Counted from the stretch's first letter, positions 11,701 to 25,011 are shown. The stretch: DNA of 64,000 nucleotides from Sitta carolinensis (GCA_032173965.1 JAVUNC010000004.1:63982501-64046500), one strand, 5' to 3'. Program-made: numbers and translations. The notes: a model not told the origin generated them from the letters alone.

Positions 11701-14700
11701 TCAGGGAAAGCTGGAGTTTCCCATTTGAAGTCTCATTCTTGGATTTTCAGCTGGTCTCTAATCTCAGCAAGTGGTCTTATCAATAGTGCATGTTGGAGGC
11801 CAGATCTACAGTCAGCTTCCTTCCTAGGCAAACTGACTCTTTGCCTCCTGTTCTGAGAGTTATCCAAAACCCTCAGGAAGCAAGGAGAAATGGTCAAGGT
11901 ACTGGAGTTCCCAGAAGGAATCCCAGAAGGGATTCAATGTATTTAGAGACTGAATTTATAGTTTGGTTGCTGGTGACCTGCTCATCAGTCTTTAGGGGTA
12001 TGAAATAAAAGAAATACAGTCTGAGCCTCCAGTGAAGTCTACTAATTGGCCTAGTCTTCACACAGAGGCTTGAGTGATTTTCATTGTCAACATTCTTCTG
12101 GGTCTTCCCCTTATATCTGAAGCTGACATAGGATCAACTGTCCTTCTACAGACTGGCACACCAGGCACAACTGCTCACAGACCTCTTCTACAATCTGCCA
12201 CTGGCTTTTTGTTTATCATTGGAGAGCTATGGAATGAGGCTGGTGCCAGTGCACACCCCTGTAGGAAATACTCCAGCTGGTGGAATTTTGTCTTCAGAAG
12301 AACTTGGCTGCAGCATAGTGCCATACCCTCCTCCTGTTGCATGGTATGCTGTGCTAAAAATGTGCTCTTTCCTGACCAAGAGCAGAGATGCTCCCTGAAA
12401 GATCTGAGGACAGTCAATGACACTGAAAACATTAGGAAAAATTTTTATCATCTTTCTTCTGGAAGGCAATAAGTAAAAGGATTGAGGAAAATGACACTTT
12501 CAAAACTAATTTTTCTGTAGGATGCCTGAGTTCTGATTTAATTGCTCAGAATACAATTGTAGTGCTGACAGTCTGACCAGCTGAAAGTCCAGTGAAAGAT
12601 CCTCAACCAAAAGTCTCATGATACTCTAGAACATTTTGTTAAATGTGCTGAAGAGGCTTGGGTGGGGTTTTTCTTCATTCTTGAATTCCTGATCTTTTTC
12701 AGCTTCATTTTAGACTCCTGCACAGGCAGGGCGTATTACAGAAGTGCTGACAGAACTTGATTCATGCTGTTGTATCTTCATGTACAAAGCTATCTTGTTT
12801 CTCAATTCTGCTTCAGGAAGCTTTTCTGAAAGCTGTTTTGGAAATGCAGGTTTATCCAGTTACCCGCCCTTGACAGAAGAAGTCATTATTTTACACAGCC
12901 AGTTCTGGCTTTGGGTTTTTTTCCTTTACTCAATTTCCTCATCGACTGCATGCTGACTAAATGCACTGGTGAAAATTACAGTACTGAATTTTGGCTTGTA
13001 TGCTAAGACGCCACAAATCACACCAAACACAAACTGAGCTGTTTCTGAAGACAGAGATGTCATGTCAGTGGAGTTTGCACTAGTTTATAATGTGGTGGAA
13101 AACAATCTGATGAACCTTCTTGCCTTTCATTCCTTCTTAATTGTAAGCGCTTTCACTGAGGAATGTACACCCCATTTGTATAGACATGCAGCCCATACAA
13201 ATTCTAGATAATGCTACTTTCACTTTTCATGTGCGTTTCCTTTCACTAGAAAAATGAAGTCATGGTTACCTCACTCTTATTCCCTGCGGCAAAGGAAGAA
13301 AAAGTAGGTTTTGTTCTGTTGGGTTTTTCTAAACACAAGCAACCTATTTTAGCCACCTAAAATTGATGTGTTTACTTGCAGTCTGAACTGCAAAATAAGA
13401 GGTAAAGAAAAAAGCAGATGGCAGTTTCCTGCCATCTGTAAACCAGAAAAGGACAGCAACAACCAGCTGCTGAGTGAGGTATTGGCAATAAAGCCAGGCT
13501 GCAGACCAAGTAGTTTGTGCTTGTGCCTGGGTTATCACTGTTTTGTTATGTTCTTACACTTCCAATTTGGTTTTTCTGAATTATGCTGTAATGTATTGAT
13601 CTACTTCTGTGCTAGTATTTTTCTCTATGAGGTTATTCTCAATTTTAGGAAACACAATTGTAGTTTGTGTCCAGAGAGTTTCTGGGAGCCTCACCATCCC
13701 TGTGAGTTAGGTAGAGTTATGCTGCTGTAAGCTGTGCCCCACATGCTCAGTGTCTACTGAAGGCTGCATGTAGCACAGCCTGGCTTTTCACTGCAGTATG
13801 TTCAGCTTAAATCTTTGTAGTCAATAACTGATGCAGAGCAGTACTGTGCAGACTGGTGCTCACACACAGCACAGTGGTGCTTGTGGATGCCTCCTTTTTT
13901 GGTTAGGCTTTTTTTAAATTCCTGTTTTAAAACAGATTTTGCATGTTTGTGGCATCTGCATGATGAACAATGTTCCAGGACTGAAATATTTAAGGTGATA
14001 GTATGATGGTTTGAGCTTCCTTTCCTGAGAGGTGAAGAAAGCATTTCCATGATAATTGTGTGGCAGTTCTGAAAAGGCTCCTGACCCCAAGGTTTGCAGA
14101 GGTCATTTCTGCTCATTTTAGCTCTGCAAACAAGCCCTGCTATTGCCTGACTGTAAACAGACCAGTGTGTTTTGCTGCTACTAGCAGTTTCCTTTAAGGG
14201 AACTCTTAACTAATCTCCATGAAGATTTAGCTTACACTCTGAGAAAGTGCTGCTCTTTAGTCCTTTATACTCCAGGCTCAGATTATGGACTTTTCTTAAA
14301 CTTGTCCTAGGATTTCTTTTCAAAAAGAGCTAGATAATTGCCAGTAGCAAGCTCTTATCACTAAAATCTAGTCCCAGATGGTTAAACTGAAGCTTTTTTT
14401 TCCATACATCAAGGCATGAAGGTTTGCTGATGTCAAGGTCTGCCAGCAAGTTTTAAGTAGAGTTCTTGGGCAGGGGTACTTCTAAGATATCATTTGCTTC
14501 TGTGTTTCTGGCTTTTTTTGGGGGGAGGTGTTGGGGGTATGGCTGGTTTTATTTTTTAAGTAGGGGAAATGGCAGATATGGGTTTGCAAACGTGACCTGA
14601 TGAGTTTCCAGGAGCTTTCAGAAGAAAGGGAGTCTGTGTTAGGGAGAGAGGTTACACTCCCTCTTCCATTCACGCTCTTTCCATGGCTCCAACGAGTGTG

Positions 14701-15196
14701 ATTTGACGCACTTCATCCATTGAGTCATATATGCAGACCTCTGTTCTTGAAATTATATAAGATAATGCAGCTTTACAAAGAAACAAGGTAGGTAGCAACT
14801 TCATGGGAAGGTTCACTTCTGCATTTCTAGCATTGGTAACATGTTTTATCCTAAAAGTGAGCCAAGATATTTCTCAAAACAAAGTGGATTTGTTGAGTTA
14901 CTGCATGCTTATAAATGGTATGTTCTGTAAGTAACTTCTGTTCTGAAGCAAACAGAATCCAATACCTTCAAGAAGAGTAGGATTTTGAATTTTTCTCCGT
15001 GGTTATAAAACCTGTTGTAATGTGTGTCTGAGGAGAGGGGGAGGCATTTGCTTACTTTTGAAAGTCTTTTGCTGTCCTCATTCTCAGCAAATTCTCTGCT
15101 CAGAATATCCAACCTGGCCTCACTTGGGTGGACTGAGGTGGTGTGGAGATACACCGAGCTAGGAGGCTGGGAGTGAGTGAGAATTACAGAAGTCAA

Positions 15197-15482
15197 GAGA
15201 ATCACAGAATGGTTTGGGTTGGAAGGGACTTTAAAGATCATGTAGTTCTAACCCCCCTGATGTGGGCAGGGACACCTTCCAGTAGATCAAGTTGCTCAGG
15301 GGCCCATCCAACCTGGCCTTAAGCACTTCTAGGGATGGAGAATCCACAGCTCCCATGGGCAACCTGTTGTAGAGCCTCACCACCCTCACAGTGGGGAATT
15401 CCTTTCTAACATCTAATTTAAACCTGTCCTCCTTCAGTTTGAAACCAGTTCCCCCTTGCCCTGTCACTACATGTCCTCATGA
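15197..15482 (-). mobile_element. CR1 LINE 3' fragment with readable ORF2 C-terminus
   Basis: On the minus strand this encodes the end of the CR1 ORF2 protein, including FPTVRVVRLYNRLP and SLEVLKARLDGPLSNL, which matches the family's C-terminal pattern of VRVV.HWNRLP and SLEVFKARLDGALSNL. On the + strand the 3' terminus appears as AATCACAGAATGGTTTGGG. The copy is 5'-truncated and sits in the MAP7 intron opposite to the gene's direction. The minus-strand frame stays open for about 78 codons, so this copy is less decayed than the others in the window. Confidence 0.93.
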
Positions 15483-18400
15483 AAATTTTTTTTCCCAGAT
15501 GTCATAACAATTTATTTATAAAAAACAGGCATGCTGTTCACTTGAGGAAAGCTTGTTTTTCAGTTTTAAACCTGCTGCCTTCTGAGATTGGTTATTGGAA
15601 AATGACCAGTAATTGATTAACAGTCCTTCTGAGACCTGTTCTGTAAAGACTGCCTTTTCACATGGAAATTCTTGTGACTTACGGAAAAAACATAATGTCT
15701 AGTAGCACTTACAGGAACAGTATCTGTCTCCCTCTCTGGGGAGAGGGAACTTGTTTTTTCAGAACATCCTGACAATAGTGATTATAATGAGAGCTTTAGA
15801 TTATTGAATATTACTCTGTGGAAAAACAGTCAGCCAAAGAGGTTCTAATTACTTGTGGCTGAGCAACTGTGCACCTACTTTCCATTTTCTGCACAGGGTT
15901 TTCTCCCTTTCTTTTTGTCAGACTTTCCTTTTGCTTAAATGTTCTTTAAATAAAAGCAGCATTTATTGTCTCCTCCAGAAGGATTTAATATGAAGCATAG
16001 CATATATACATTTATGAGGCATATATCACAGATACTTTTTAAAAAACATGTTTTGCCTCTAAATTTTTGAGGAGACTTCTACTTGCAGGTATTAAAAGAT
16101 GTGAAATCACTGTGTGCATGTGCTTAAACCTCTGCTGTCTGTTGCACTATTGGATCTTTAAATGGGAAAATCCAATGAGATCTGGCTTTTCTGTTATATA
16201 ACATACTGCTGTGCAATTATAAATGCTAAAGCCACGTTCCAAATACCTTTATTTTGTGCTGCACTACAAAGCAGTGCAATGCTGGATTATATTTTATGCT
16301 TTGCTTTTTCAAGGGAGAGAAATAAAATGAGGAAAATCGTGACTCTGTTGGTGTCCTGCATGCCTTTAAGATTAATTGGGACTTTGTACTGAAAGAGAAG
16401 CTAATTTGTGTTGAATACAACTGGCTGCTGAGTAAGTGGAGCGTTGAGGCTTATGCTAATTGGCAGTTGTGCCTTTCCTGCTGTTTCCTGGTGCTGTACT
16501 CGGTGACCTGGTTGGGCTGGCATGGCTTGTATCTGGTCAGAGCTGCTCACACACTGCTGCTTGCAGAGCAGGGCTGGTTTAATGGGACACTGCCTGGCAT
16601 GATGGCCGTGGTGCACTGAGCTCTGCCCATCACGTGCCAGTGGAGCCAAGAGCTCTGTGTGCTGCAGTGCTGGTGGCCAAGCAGATGGAAGTGGAGATTG
16701 CCTGCCAGGCTGGTCTGCTGGCTCTGCTGCCACAGCACTGGATTGCCAATTCGTGGACTTGAGATGTAGATAACAACAGTTGTTATAATCTTCTATACAG
16801 TTGGAGTATCTTTTGGTAAATTTTGTAGCTACAGAGCTGCCTGGTCAGCCTGGGAAGTACCAAAATTTTAAGTATTTCCATTCCCTGTCCCACCTGGGTA
16901 AGACATTCTGACGTATTCTAGTGTGGTTTGTGATTTTAGTGAAGCTTATTGGCTAAGCTTTTTTTGTCAGTGGTGTTTGTATTTCTTCTGTCTGTGAGTA
17001 CCTTTTGGAGCATATTTTAGTGTCATAGCTTTCAAGCAAGGATTGCTACTGACTGCTGTGGCAAAGTACAGAGCAGTGCTGTGATTAAGTGCTTAGTGCT
17101 TTTAACACAAAGAGAAGCCTTTGTATCTGCCCTTGTGCAAGTAGGGTACAACCCTTCACCCACACACTGTGACATGGGTGTTTGAGAGACATCATTGACA
17201 ACTCTCTCAACACTCAGAATAGATTATTTGAGAAAGAACAATAGGTAAATATTGCTAAGGCATTCCTTTACTCACAGGTAAACAAAGTAGGAACACTTAC
17301 CTATGGAGGAGATGGGGTGTGGTTTGTTTTGAGGGTATTTTTTTCCAAAATCCTTAAACAAATACAGACATAGGCAGAGTATTAATGCCAGTGGAGTGTG
17401 GGAAGAGGTTATGCCATTGATTGAATCATGGGCTTTGGCAAAATGAAATACAAAGCTTGTAGACAGTGATTCTAGATCTTGCTCTATTGTGTCAAGTACT
17501 TTCCTTCTAAGAGGGTGGGGAAGAAGCTCTGCTAGGCTTCTATTATTCTACGAATAGATGGACACTGAATTTTGTAGTCAGCTGCCACAACTGGAAAGAT
17601 ATCCCATGGTATCAGTGGTCCCAAGATATCCGTGGTATCCACCTAGTAAAGGATTTTGGTACTTCTGTTTATGAGCACTGAAAAGATAGACATCACGTGT
17701 GCTCCTTTCCCATGGTTTTAAAAACCTTTTCCAAAAGTCTTTTAATAAATTCTCAGAATAAGGGTTGAAATAAAAACTGTATGAGGTAAAAAAAAGGCTT
17801 ACTGACCCTGAGGTATTTAAAATACTGTGTGGGATAGTTGCAACTGAATGGTTTACTCTTTTCAGAGCTGCAAATATTTTGCACAACTGTAATTCTGCCC
17901 AATGTAGTTCTAACTCATGAGTAGTGCAGAGCTCAGTTTGTCCTAAGAAGTGCTATGTGTGGGGAATTTTAAAGATGTCTGGCAAGGAAATGCATGCTTA
18001 GACTTGTGCAACACCATTAAAAATGCTGGGCCAACACTGTCCCTGTTGTCATTCTTCTGAAGCAAAGTAAATTGCAAAAGTGGTGAATCTGACCATGCTT
18101 AAAACACTTAGATTTGTCTCTTGAAAGCACTTATTGCTTTGTCTGGATCTCTCTGGCTTTATTGAACTGAAGAGCATTTTGCAAGTCAACAATTAGTGGT
18201 CTAATTCCCGTTTGAAAAAAATAACCATACAATATCCATATCAAAGAATGAGAACGCTCCCAAGGACAGGTATAGCTATAGTACCTCAAGTTGTCTTGAA
18301 AAAATTGGTGCAAGTTTCTCATCAGCCTTTGAATCCCAGATCTGTTTATCTTCTGAATTATTGGTGGGTCTGTACATCCTGCTGTTGCATCTCAAAATAG

Positions 18401-19394
18401 TAGAACTACAAAAAGGTTGATAATTTTGCAGTAGAGTAGTGTACTTTTTAAAACCTTTTTCTGACAAGTGGGGAATTATTAGGCTATTAGGCAACTTGCA
18501 GAAAGGGAGTTTGGAGCAAGGGACTTATAAAGTGAATGGTCTGCATCATCCCTCTCCTCAGTCAGGGCTGAGGTGTTCTGGCAGGACTGCAGGCAGTGCT
18601 GCTCCAGCACAGCCTGGTATTGCTTGTATGCTGAAAAAAAGGGCTTCAGTCCTGAAAATATCCAGCCTGCTACTCATCAGAGAACAGGCCTCCATAGGAT
18701 TTGATGGGAAGATAGGCCAAGAGTGTCTGGAACAGGGAAGAGAGGCATTATAAAGAGTCACTTCTGCTTTGATTGTATCTTTTGTTCCTGAAATCTTGCT
18801 TTTTCATACTTCATATAGTTTTATTGCAATGTTTACTTACCTGGGCTTTCCAGAAGCCTGCACTGTCTGTTTACTTGGAATAGTGTCAATTTGTGTGCCT
18901 CTAGCTCATCTGAGTCATGCTTCAGAGCTTCCCAAGATCAAAGCAGCATTTACAAGAACTGGAGAGAAGCTATGCTGGACTGGGTCCAGATTCCTTGGGT
19001 TTGTTCTCATGCTGCTGGCAGTAAATGTCTAGATTGTTTTGCAGCCATACCATCAACTTGCTGCACTGCTTATGTTGGGGGGACCTGGCACTGAATTTGA
19101 CTCTGCTGCATTTATTTTATTGCAAATGATGCATCATGAGTCAGAAAGAGAGAGATGTTAAAATGATGGATTGTGGATGTCATGCAGGATGAATAAAGTC
19201 AGCATTTTCAAATACAAAAGCTAGAAGTGGCTATATTGATACAATTAGCCTGTGCCTCAGAGGGACTATCATAAAAAAAAGTGAACTGGTCCACTCAGTT
19301 CTTTGATATGTGGTCTCTGAAATCTGCATTATTTAATAGTGAACTGGTCCCAAAAGTTATTGGCTATTTGCAAGCATGGGAGGCTTTTTCACTT

Positions 19395-19500
19395 TGTTGT
19401 TTTGGTTGGAGTTTTGTTGTTGTTGTTTGGTTTTGCTTTGTTTGGGGTTGTTTTGGTTGGGTTTTTTCTTTTTCTTTGTTTGGGTTTTGAAGGTTTTTTT
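19395..19500. repeat. T/G-rich simple tract
   Basis: This is about 100 bases made almost entirely of T and G on the + strand (TTG, TTTG and GGTTTT units), with very few A or C. It is low-complexity sequence, with strong purine/pyrimidine-independent strand asymmetry. It forces open but meaningless frames rich in F, L, V, G and W on the + strand and in K, N, P and T on the minus strand. Confidence 0.8.
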
Positions 19501-22019
19501 GTTGCAAGTACTTTAACATTGGCTAACAAGGTTGCTGCTTTAAGACTAGGATTTGGCTGCAGCTTATGAACTGCCTCAAACAACACTTTGGGGAGTAATG
19601 AGGCTGCCTACTCTGCTACTGAATCAAATACTTAACTGCTGCATGGTTGTTCAGGCTCTATTCACTGTTCAGTAATTGCTGTGTTTGATAGTGTGGCTCT
19701 GTTTTTTAAATCTGTTCACCAAACTACTTAGTCCCAACCAGTTCCTTCCAAGTCTTGCCAAGTGTACAGCTTAAATAAATGCAAAAGAGACTGTTCTTTC
19801 CACAGAATTTTGTCTGCTGGGAGAAAAGGACGTAGCTGGGAGGAAAGGTGCACCAGCTCATCAGGCAAGGTGCAATTCCTGGCATTCCTTACATAAAAGA
19901 TAAGTAGGTGTGTAGACACATCAGGATACAAATGTACTAATTTAAAAAGTGCATGAACTTTGTTTCTAAAGGGTCCATGCATCCCATGGGTATTGTACAG
20001 CAGTTACATTTTGACACTACTCTGAAGCATTTGGGAAAAGGTGGTGCACTTCCTAAGGAAAATGGCTGATCCTGGAGCAGTTAGTTGAAGTTCCCATGTC
20101 ATTCCAGTTATAACATCCTAGTGAAACTAACTGCTTTAGCCTGCATTTCTAGGAGCTCCAAGATGATGGTAATAAACAGAAATATTTTTCTTTATTTAAT
20201 GCTACTTAACTGCAAATTACGGTACTTCAGGATTCTGGATTCTACCTTTCTTTTCTTATAAGTCTACATCACTGCTGCTTAATGCTAACTTCTCATGACT
20301 GAATCTTGCCTATTTTTGCTCGACAGTGAAAGCAACTCTCCTGACAGCCTCTTACTGAAGAGCCTATTAGACATCACTGCTTAGGTACATAAATGTGTGT
20401 AGTAACTCCTCTCTTCTTCTAGGACACTGGTACAAGGAAAGCAAATCTCAAGTAAAGTACCTCATAACCATATTATTAATCAAAACAGCTGATTAAAAAG
20501 AAAAAAGATTCTGTGGATATAGGCCTAACTGAAATCCAAATGGATATAGTGACAAACTACACTTAGAAAAAACTTGAGATGAGATTGGCATTCTAAGGCT
20601 CATACAAAATCATTGAAGAAGGTTCTTTTGCTAAAACTGTGTAATCAAATGTGCAATTATGGGTTAAGAATAAAAATATTCTGTGTGTTTGGATCACATT
20701 GTTGGACAGAAAGAGGGCTCTTTTTCAGCATCTACCAGATTGTCTCAGACTGCCTGAATCAACTACAGGTCCTGCTCCTGGCAATGGCTCATGAGGACTC
20801 AAAGAGAGAGGTGTGTTTCTCTGCCCTTGCTGGGATGGGAATTGCAGAGCACTCTGGTATCTGTCAGCTGCCAGCCATGATCTCCCCTGTCCAGACATAC
20901 TTTGCCTTACACAGGTTGTTTTCAGGACAGCCATGGAAGAGACTGAACTTCCAATAGGGATCTTTACATTGTTGTTCTTGGTCTTAAGCCAATGCACTCA
21001 TCTGTTTTCAGCTAATGATCTTTGGGGTTTGGGGAGTGTTTTCAACATGAGATCTGCTCTGGTACAAATGCTTCTGTTCTTTTTCATGTTTATATACTAG
21101 CTTGCTCTTGAGTATGGGGGCATTGCCCTTCTGTGTGCAGTTGGAAGGACAGAGCTCACACAGTGGACCAACAGAGCAGTGAAGGAGACCTGACTTCCTG
21201 ACTTCTCTTTATTCTCATGCCACAGTGACTATTGATTTCTACAGAAAATAAATAAAAATAAAATTAGGTTGTGTTATTAATGCCAGGGGAGGAGGAAGTG
21301 ACTGCTTGTTCAGACTTACAGAAGCTTTTTCTGTTAATGTGCTAAAATAATTTTGTGAGGACATTGAATCTACAGTGAAAGCATGTCTTGCCAGGAGACT
21401 CTTCAGCCCCATAATTGTAATTGTTTCCTGTCTACCATAAAGTGTGTAGTTAAAACATCTGCTTTTCGGTTTTACATGTAAAGAACAGGAAAAAGAAATT
21501 GAATAAATCTATACATGTTTTCTGTGATAAACAACTGATAGGCGCATTTATTATAGACACAAAGGAAGAGCAATAGATGGTTCACAGACAATTTAAGAAG
21601 GCCCACCTGGAGAGTCAAGTCAGTAAGTGGGACAGGACATGTGGGGAGATGCCTCTTGTCTTTCTACTGCTGATCTGCCTCCTAAAGGTGAAGCCTTGCC
21701 TGCCAGTGTAAGACAATCCTCTGCTAATCTGGGGAAATCCATTTTGTCTCAGTCAGTTGATATAGGCAATGATCCCTTCACTCAGACTGAGCTTTCTTCC
21801 TCAGAGGTAACTTGGAGGATAACATGAGAAAGACAGAACACTGCTCTCTCCACTGCAGTGATTAGCTCTGGTCACTCTCAGACTGATACACACTAGTCAG
21901 GGCACCCAAAATCTGTTAAAATGAAATTGCTGAAGTTTATGAAGATGATTCTGTGATGACACTCGCTTGTGCTAAAATAATGGCAGTTCTTTATTCATCC
22001 ATGGAGGTCTCTTGCCATG

Positions 22020-23040
22020 CTGGCCTGATTGCTTGCTTGTTGGAATGTATTGCTCATGAGCCTGGCAAAAGTGACTCAACTCTTATGGCTCCTTCTTCCC
22101 AGCAGGGCCTGTTCCTATGGGATTGACTCTTCAAAGACAATCCCTGAAGAGCCTAAAGTCAGCTCTTCTGACGTCCATGGTTATAAACTTACTTGCTGCC
22201 TTGCTTCCTCCTCACCTAATAATGAGCTCCACGACCTCATGGTTGCTGCAGCCAAGGCTGCTCCTAACCTTTCACATCTCCAACAAGGCCTTCCCCTTTT
22301 GGTACATGAAGTCAAGCAGCACGCCATTCCTTGTGGGGTCCTCTGCTGTCTGTGCAGGAAGTTGTCACCAGTGCTTTCCAGGAGCCTTCTCCACTGTTAG
22401 TCCCTTCTTTGCTGTGTTGCTTCTTCAGCAGCTGTCAGGATGGTTGAAGTCCCCCACAAGAACCAGTGCCTGTGACTTTGAGGCTGCTTCTAGCTGCCAG
22501 TAGAAGAATGCTTCCATCTTCTTCCTTCCACTGGTCAGATGGCCTGCAGCAAACACAACAGTGTCTCTCTTTCTGCTCTGTCCTTTTGTCCTGACCCTTG
22601 GGTCATCATCCATCTCAAGACAGAGCTTGACACATGCTAAGTGTTGCCTCACATAGAGGACAACTCCACCACTGTGTCTTCCTGGCCCACTTCTCCTAAA
22701 CAGTGCAGGGCTCTGCGTGACAACCTTCCAGTGCTCCCATCCCATGGGAGCTATCCCATCACGTCTCCATGGCTGCCATGAGGGCAAAGCCCTGTGCCTG
22801 CACACGGATCTCCTTTCCTTCCGTTTGTTCCCTGCACTGTGTGCCCTGGTGTACAAGCACCTCACAGAACACTTTGATGGTGCCAATATCCCCGAGGGCA
22901 TGCGAGGGGATGTCCCATAATCCCGGTTGTGGTTACATCTTTGGCTGCTTGTGCTGGCTTGAGATATTCCCTCTTTAGCCACCTTTTCCCACTCGTGTGG
23001 TTGATGTAGTTCTCCTCTTCCTACACCCAATCTCTGTTGA
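22020..23040 (-). mobile_element. CR1 LINE internal fragment: ORF2 endonuclease region, broken
   Basis: The minus strand carries the endonuclease part of CR1 ORF2. A frame at 23030-22425 includes LYTRAHSAGNK, FRRSGPGRHSGGVVLYVRQ, QLEAASKSQALVLVGDFNHPDSC and then a stop. GDFNHPD is the endonuclease motif of CR1-type APE endonucleases. In the family the next residue after the cysteine is tryptophan; here TGG has become TGA. Homology continues past the stop with pieces resembling GSLGCSDHEMVE (here SSLGCSNHEVVE), then RRADFRLFRDCL and a final YIPTSK, interrupted by more stops. The reverse-transcriptase domain and 3' tail are missing, which is unusual because CR1 copies normally keep the 3' end. 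It is a dead fossil and not a host gene, despite the 201-codon open frame. Confidence 0.9.
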
Positions 23041-23244
23041 GCCCCTATCTCCCTTCCATTCTAGTTTAAAGCTCTCTCAATGAACCCTGCTAACAGACAG
23101 GAGCCTACTTGTTACCTGCAGCCCTCGTGCAATAGAAACCGACCTAAACACTTAGCACCCTGATCTTTACTTGTTTACCTCTTTCAGCTTATAGTATTTT
23201 ACATGATCTAGGAAAATAAACTTCTGCGTTTTCCTATCTTTCAG

Positions 23245-23319
23245 AAGAAGAGTGGGAAGAAATCATGTTTTTAAAAGCGATTCAGAAACTGATTAGGAGA
23301 AACGTCTATCAGGAGCATG
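23245..23319 (+). CDS. Candidate cassette or alternative exon of MAP7
   Basis: This segment is preceded by a good acceptor (pyrimidine-rich TTTTCCTATCTTTCAG ending at 23244) and followed by GT (GTACAG) at 23320. It is 75 bases long, open throughout in phase 1, and leaves phase 1 at its end, so it would splice in frame between the start exon (ends 3849) and the exon at 53531. The added 25 residues begin EEEWEEIMF, continue with a basic amphipathic stretch (AIQKLIRRN) and end VYQEH. It also has an internal in-frame ATG with A at -3 (position 23265), so it might serve as an alternative first coding exon. I do not recognise the peptide from any described ensconsin isoform. The chance of an open 25-codon segment with two good sites and matching phase in 50 kb of intron is not negligible. 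Confidence 0.45.
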
Positions 23320-24971
23320 GTACAGTGCTCTTGTTAAGTCTATTCTCTATATGTTCTTTTCGTAAAACAAAAAAAGCACATATCTTTCTTTTAGCTGACT
23401 TTTTCATAGAAAGCCCCTACCAAGTGTTTTAATGCTTTATTTTTCTGTAAGGTTTTGTGTATATATACATGTGTGTTCTGGCTCTGTATGGAAAGAGCTT
23501 TCTCCCTTTTAACACTCTCCCTTTTAAACTGAGCTAAAATAACATCTATTAAAAATTAGCTTCAAAGATGGGAAATTCGTCTTCCTCTTTCTTTTCAGCC
23601 CTGGCCTGTTATGAACCTTAGTGCCTAAGTTTTCCTTGCCTTAGTGCTGCTCAGTCTTTATGGCCTAAATGTATCTAGGGCATTCTGCAGCTACTCTAGC
23701 ACACTCTGTGGCTATTTTTGGCAATGTAGCTTTTGTCTGGCAGTGCTAGAGAGAGATGGCATATGCTCACTGCTGTGCATGTGACTTGATTTAAAGGTGA
23801 ATTATGTGGTTTTGTTTATGCGTATGTATTTATAAGAATTTAAAAAAATCCTACTCTGTATAATGTAGAAATCCGTACAAATTTAATATGCTTGACTGCA
23901 GGAGTTTTTATTCTCCTTTTTTATGTAATTGTATGCTCAGTGAACTGTGCATTAGAGAGTGAATTAGCAAGTTAATTTACCCTACATGCCAGTGATAGAA
24001 TAGCTTTTAACTCCTCAGGCCATGTGATCTGAACTGTGTGTGAATGTATCAGAATACACAAACACTCCTTTTAGACCCATTGCTGGGAGGGGTGTTGTTA
24101 GTTTAACCGGTTCTCTCCCTAGAGAAGTTTGCAGTTACCATCAATGGGGAGGTTTTGGATGTGCTCTGAGTGAGGCGGGCTTTGGTTTTGTTAATGTGCT
24201 GTCCATACTTCATGTGCTGTACCTCAAGGGGACCTCTCGCAGAGTAAGTTACCTGCTCATCATCTGAAAAAAGATAATAAAATTAATGGTAATAATCTTC
24301 AATATTCCTAATCAAAGGTAATTAATATTTACACTCTATTTTGAGTTTGCAACTCAAACTATATTATGTTTAGCAATCTACTTCCCTAATATTCCTTAAA
24401 ACCGTCACGCTCATTTTCATGGGAACAGCTCTAGAGCCTTAGTTACAGTTCCTACAACAAGGTATCCAGTCCCCCAGCAAAATGTGGTTTCAGATTTTTT
24501 CAGATGACGGACTGAAGGAGAATGTTTGCATCAGAATGAATAATTTGGATAAATGAGTGCTAAAAGAGTAGAGAATAGGAATGTTTTCATCTAAAGATGT
24601 AGCTCCAAGTTGTGAGAGGCTAAGTGCTGGTTAGTGTTCCTGGGATTTTCAATTGCTTTGGGTGTGTGGGAAGGCTCTGACAGGACCACACTCTCAATCC
24701 CATTCTCCCAGGCTGCCTGGTTATATCCCAGCCACATGGCTGCTTTTCACATTGCAGGACAGGACTTGGACTGCTGTGTGCTTTTTTAAGCTCCTGTGCT
24801 TGGGCTGCCATGCAGAGTGGGTGGGTGGTGCCACACAAGTACAGTAGTTATTATGGCTTAGCAAATAGTGTAGAAGCAGCATGTTTATTAGCTATTGGTA
24901 CTGAAATGGGAGGTATAATGATGCCATGATTTTGTTGTTGTGACAAATCTGATTTTAATTGTTTTGTAACA

Positions 24972-25011
24972 AAATGTATAATGAGGGAGTGAGGAAATGT
25001 ATAATGAGGGA
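24972..25011. repeat. 17-bp direct duplication
   Basis: Two identical copies of AAATGTATAATGAGGGA occur at 24972-24988 and 24995-25011, separated by 6 bases. This is a small local duplication in intron with no recognised function. Confidence 0.85.

Larger units (their letters stand above)
3850..23244 (+). other. MAP7: MAP7 first intron, proximal part
   Basis: This is intronic sequence between the start exon and the candidate cassette exon. It opens with a good donor (GTATGT). It contains CR1 remnants at 8349-8715, 15197-15482 and 22020-23040, a 14-base G run at 4662-4675 and a T/G-rich tract at 19395-19500. I saw no other exon-like segments with matching splice sites and phase. The scattered open frames here lack family resemblance and are treated as chance. 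Confidence 0.65.

Noticed and set aside
12074..12472. 132-codon + strand frame in the first intron
   Set aside because: No domain, no matching splice phase and no compositional sign of coding.
22425..23030. 201-codon minus-strand frame as a host gene
   Set aside because: Its content is CR1 endonuclease (GDFNHPD and flanking motifs) and it ends at a family-conserved tryptophan codon mutated to stop. It is a transposon fossil.
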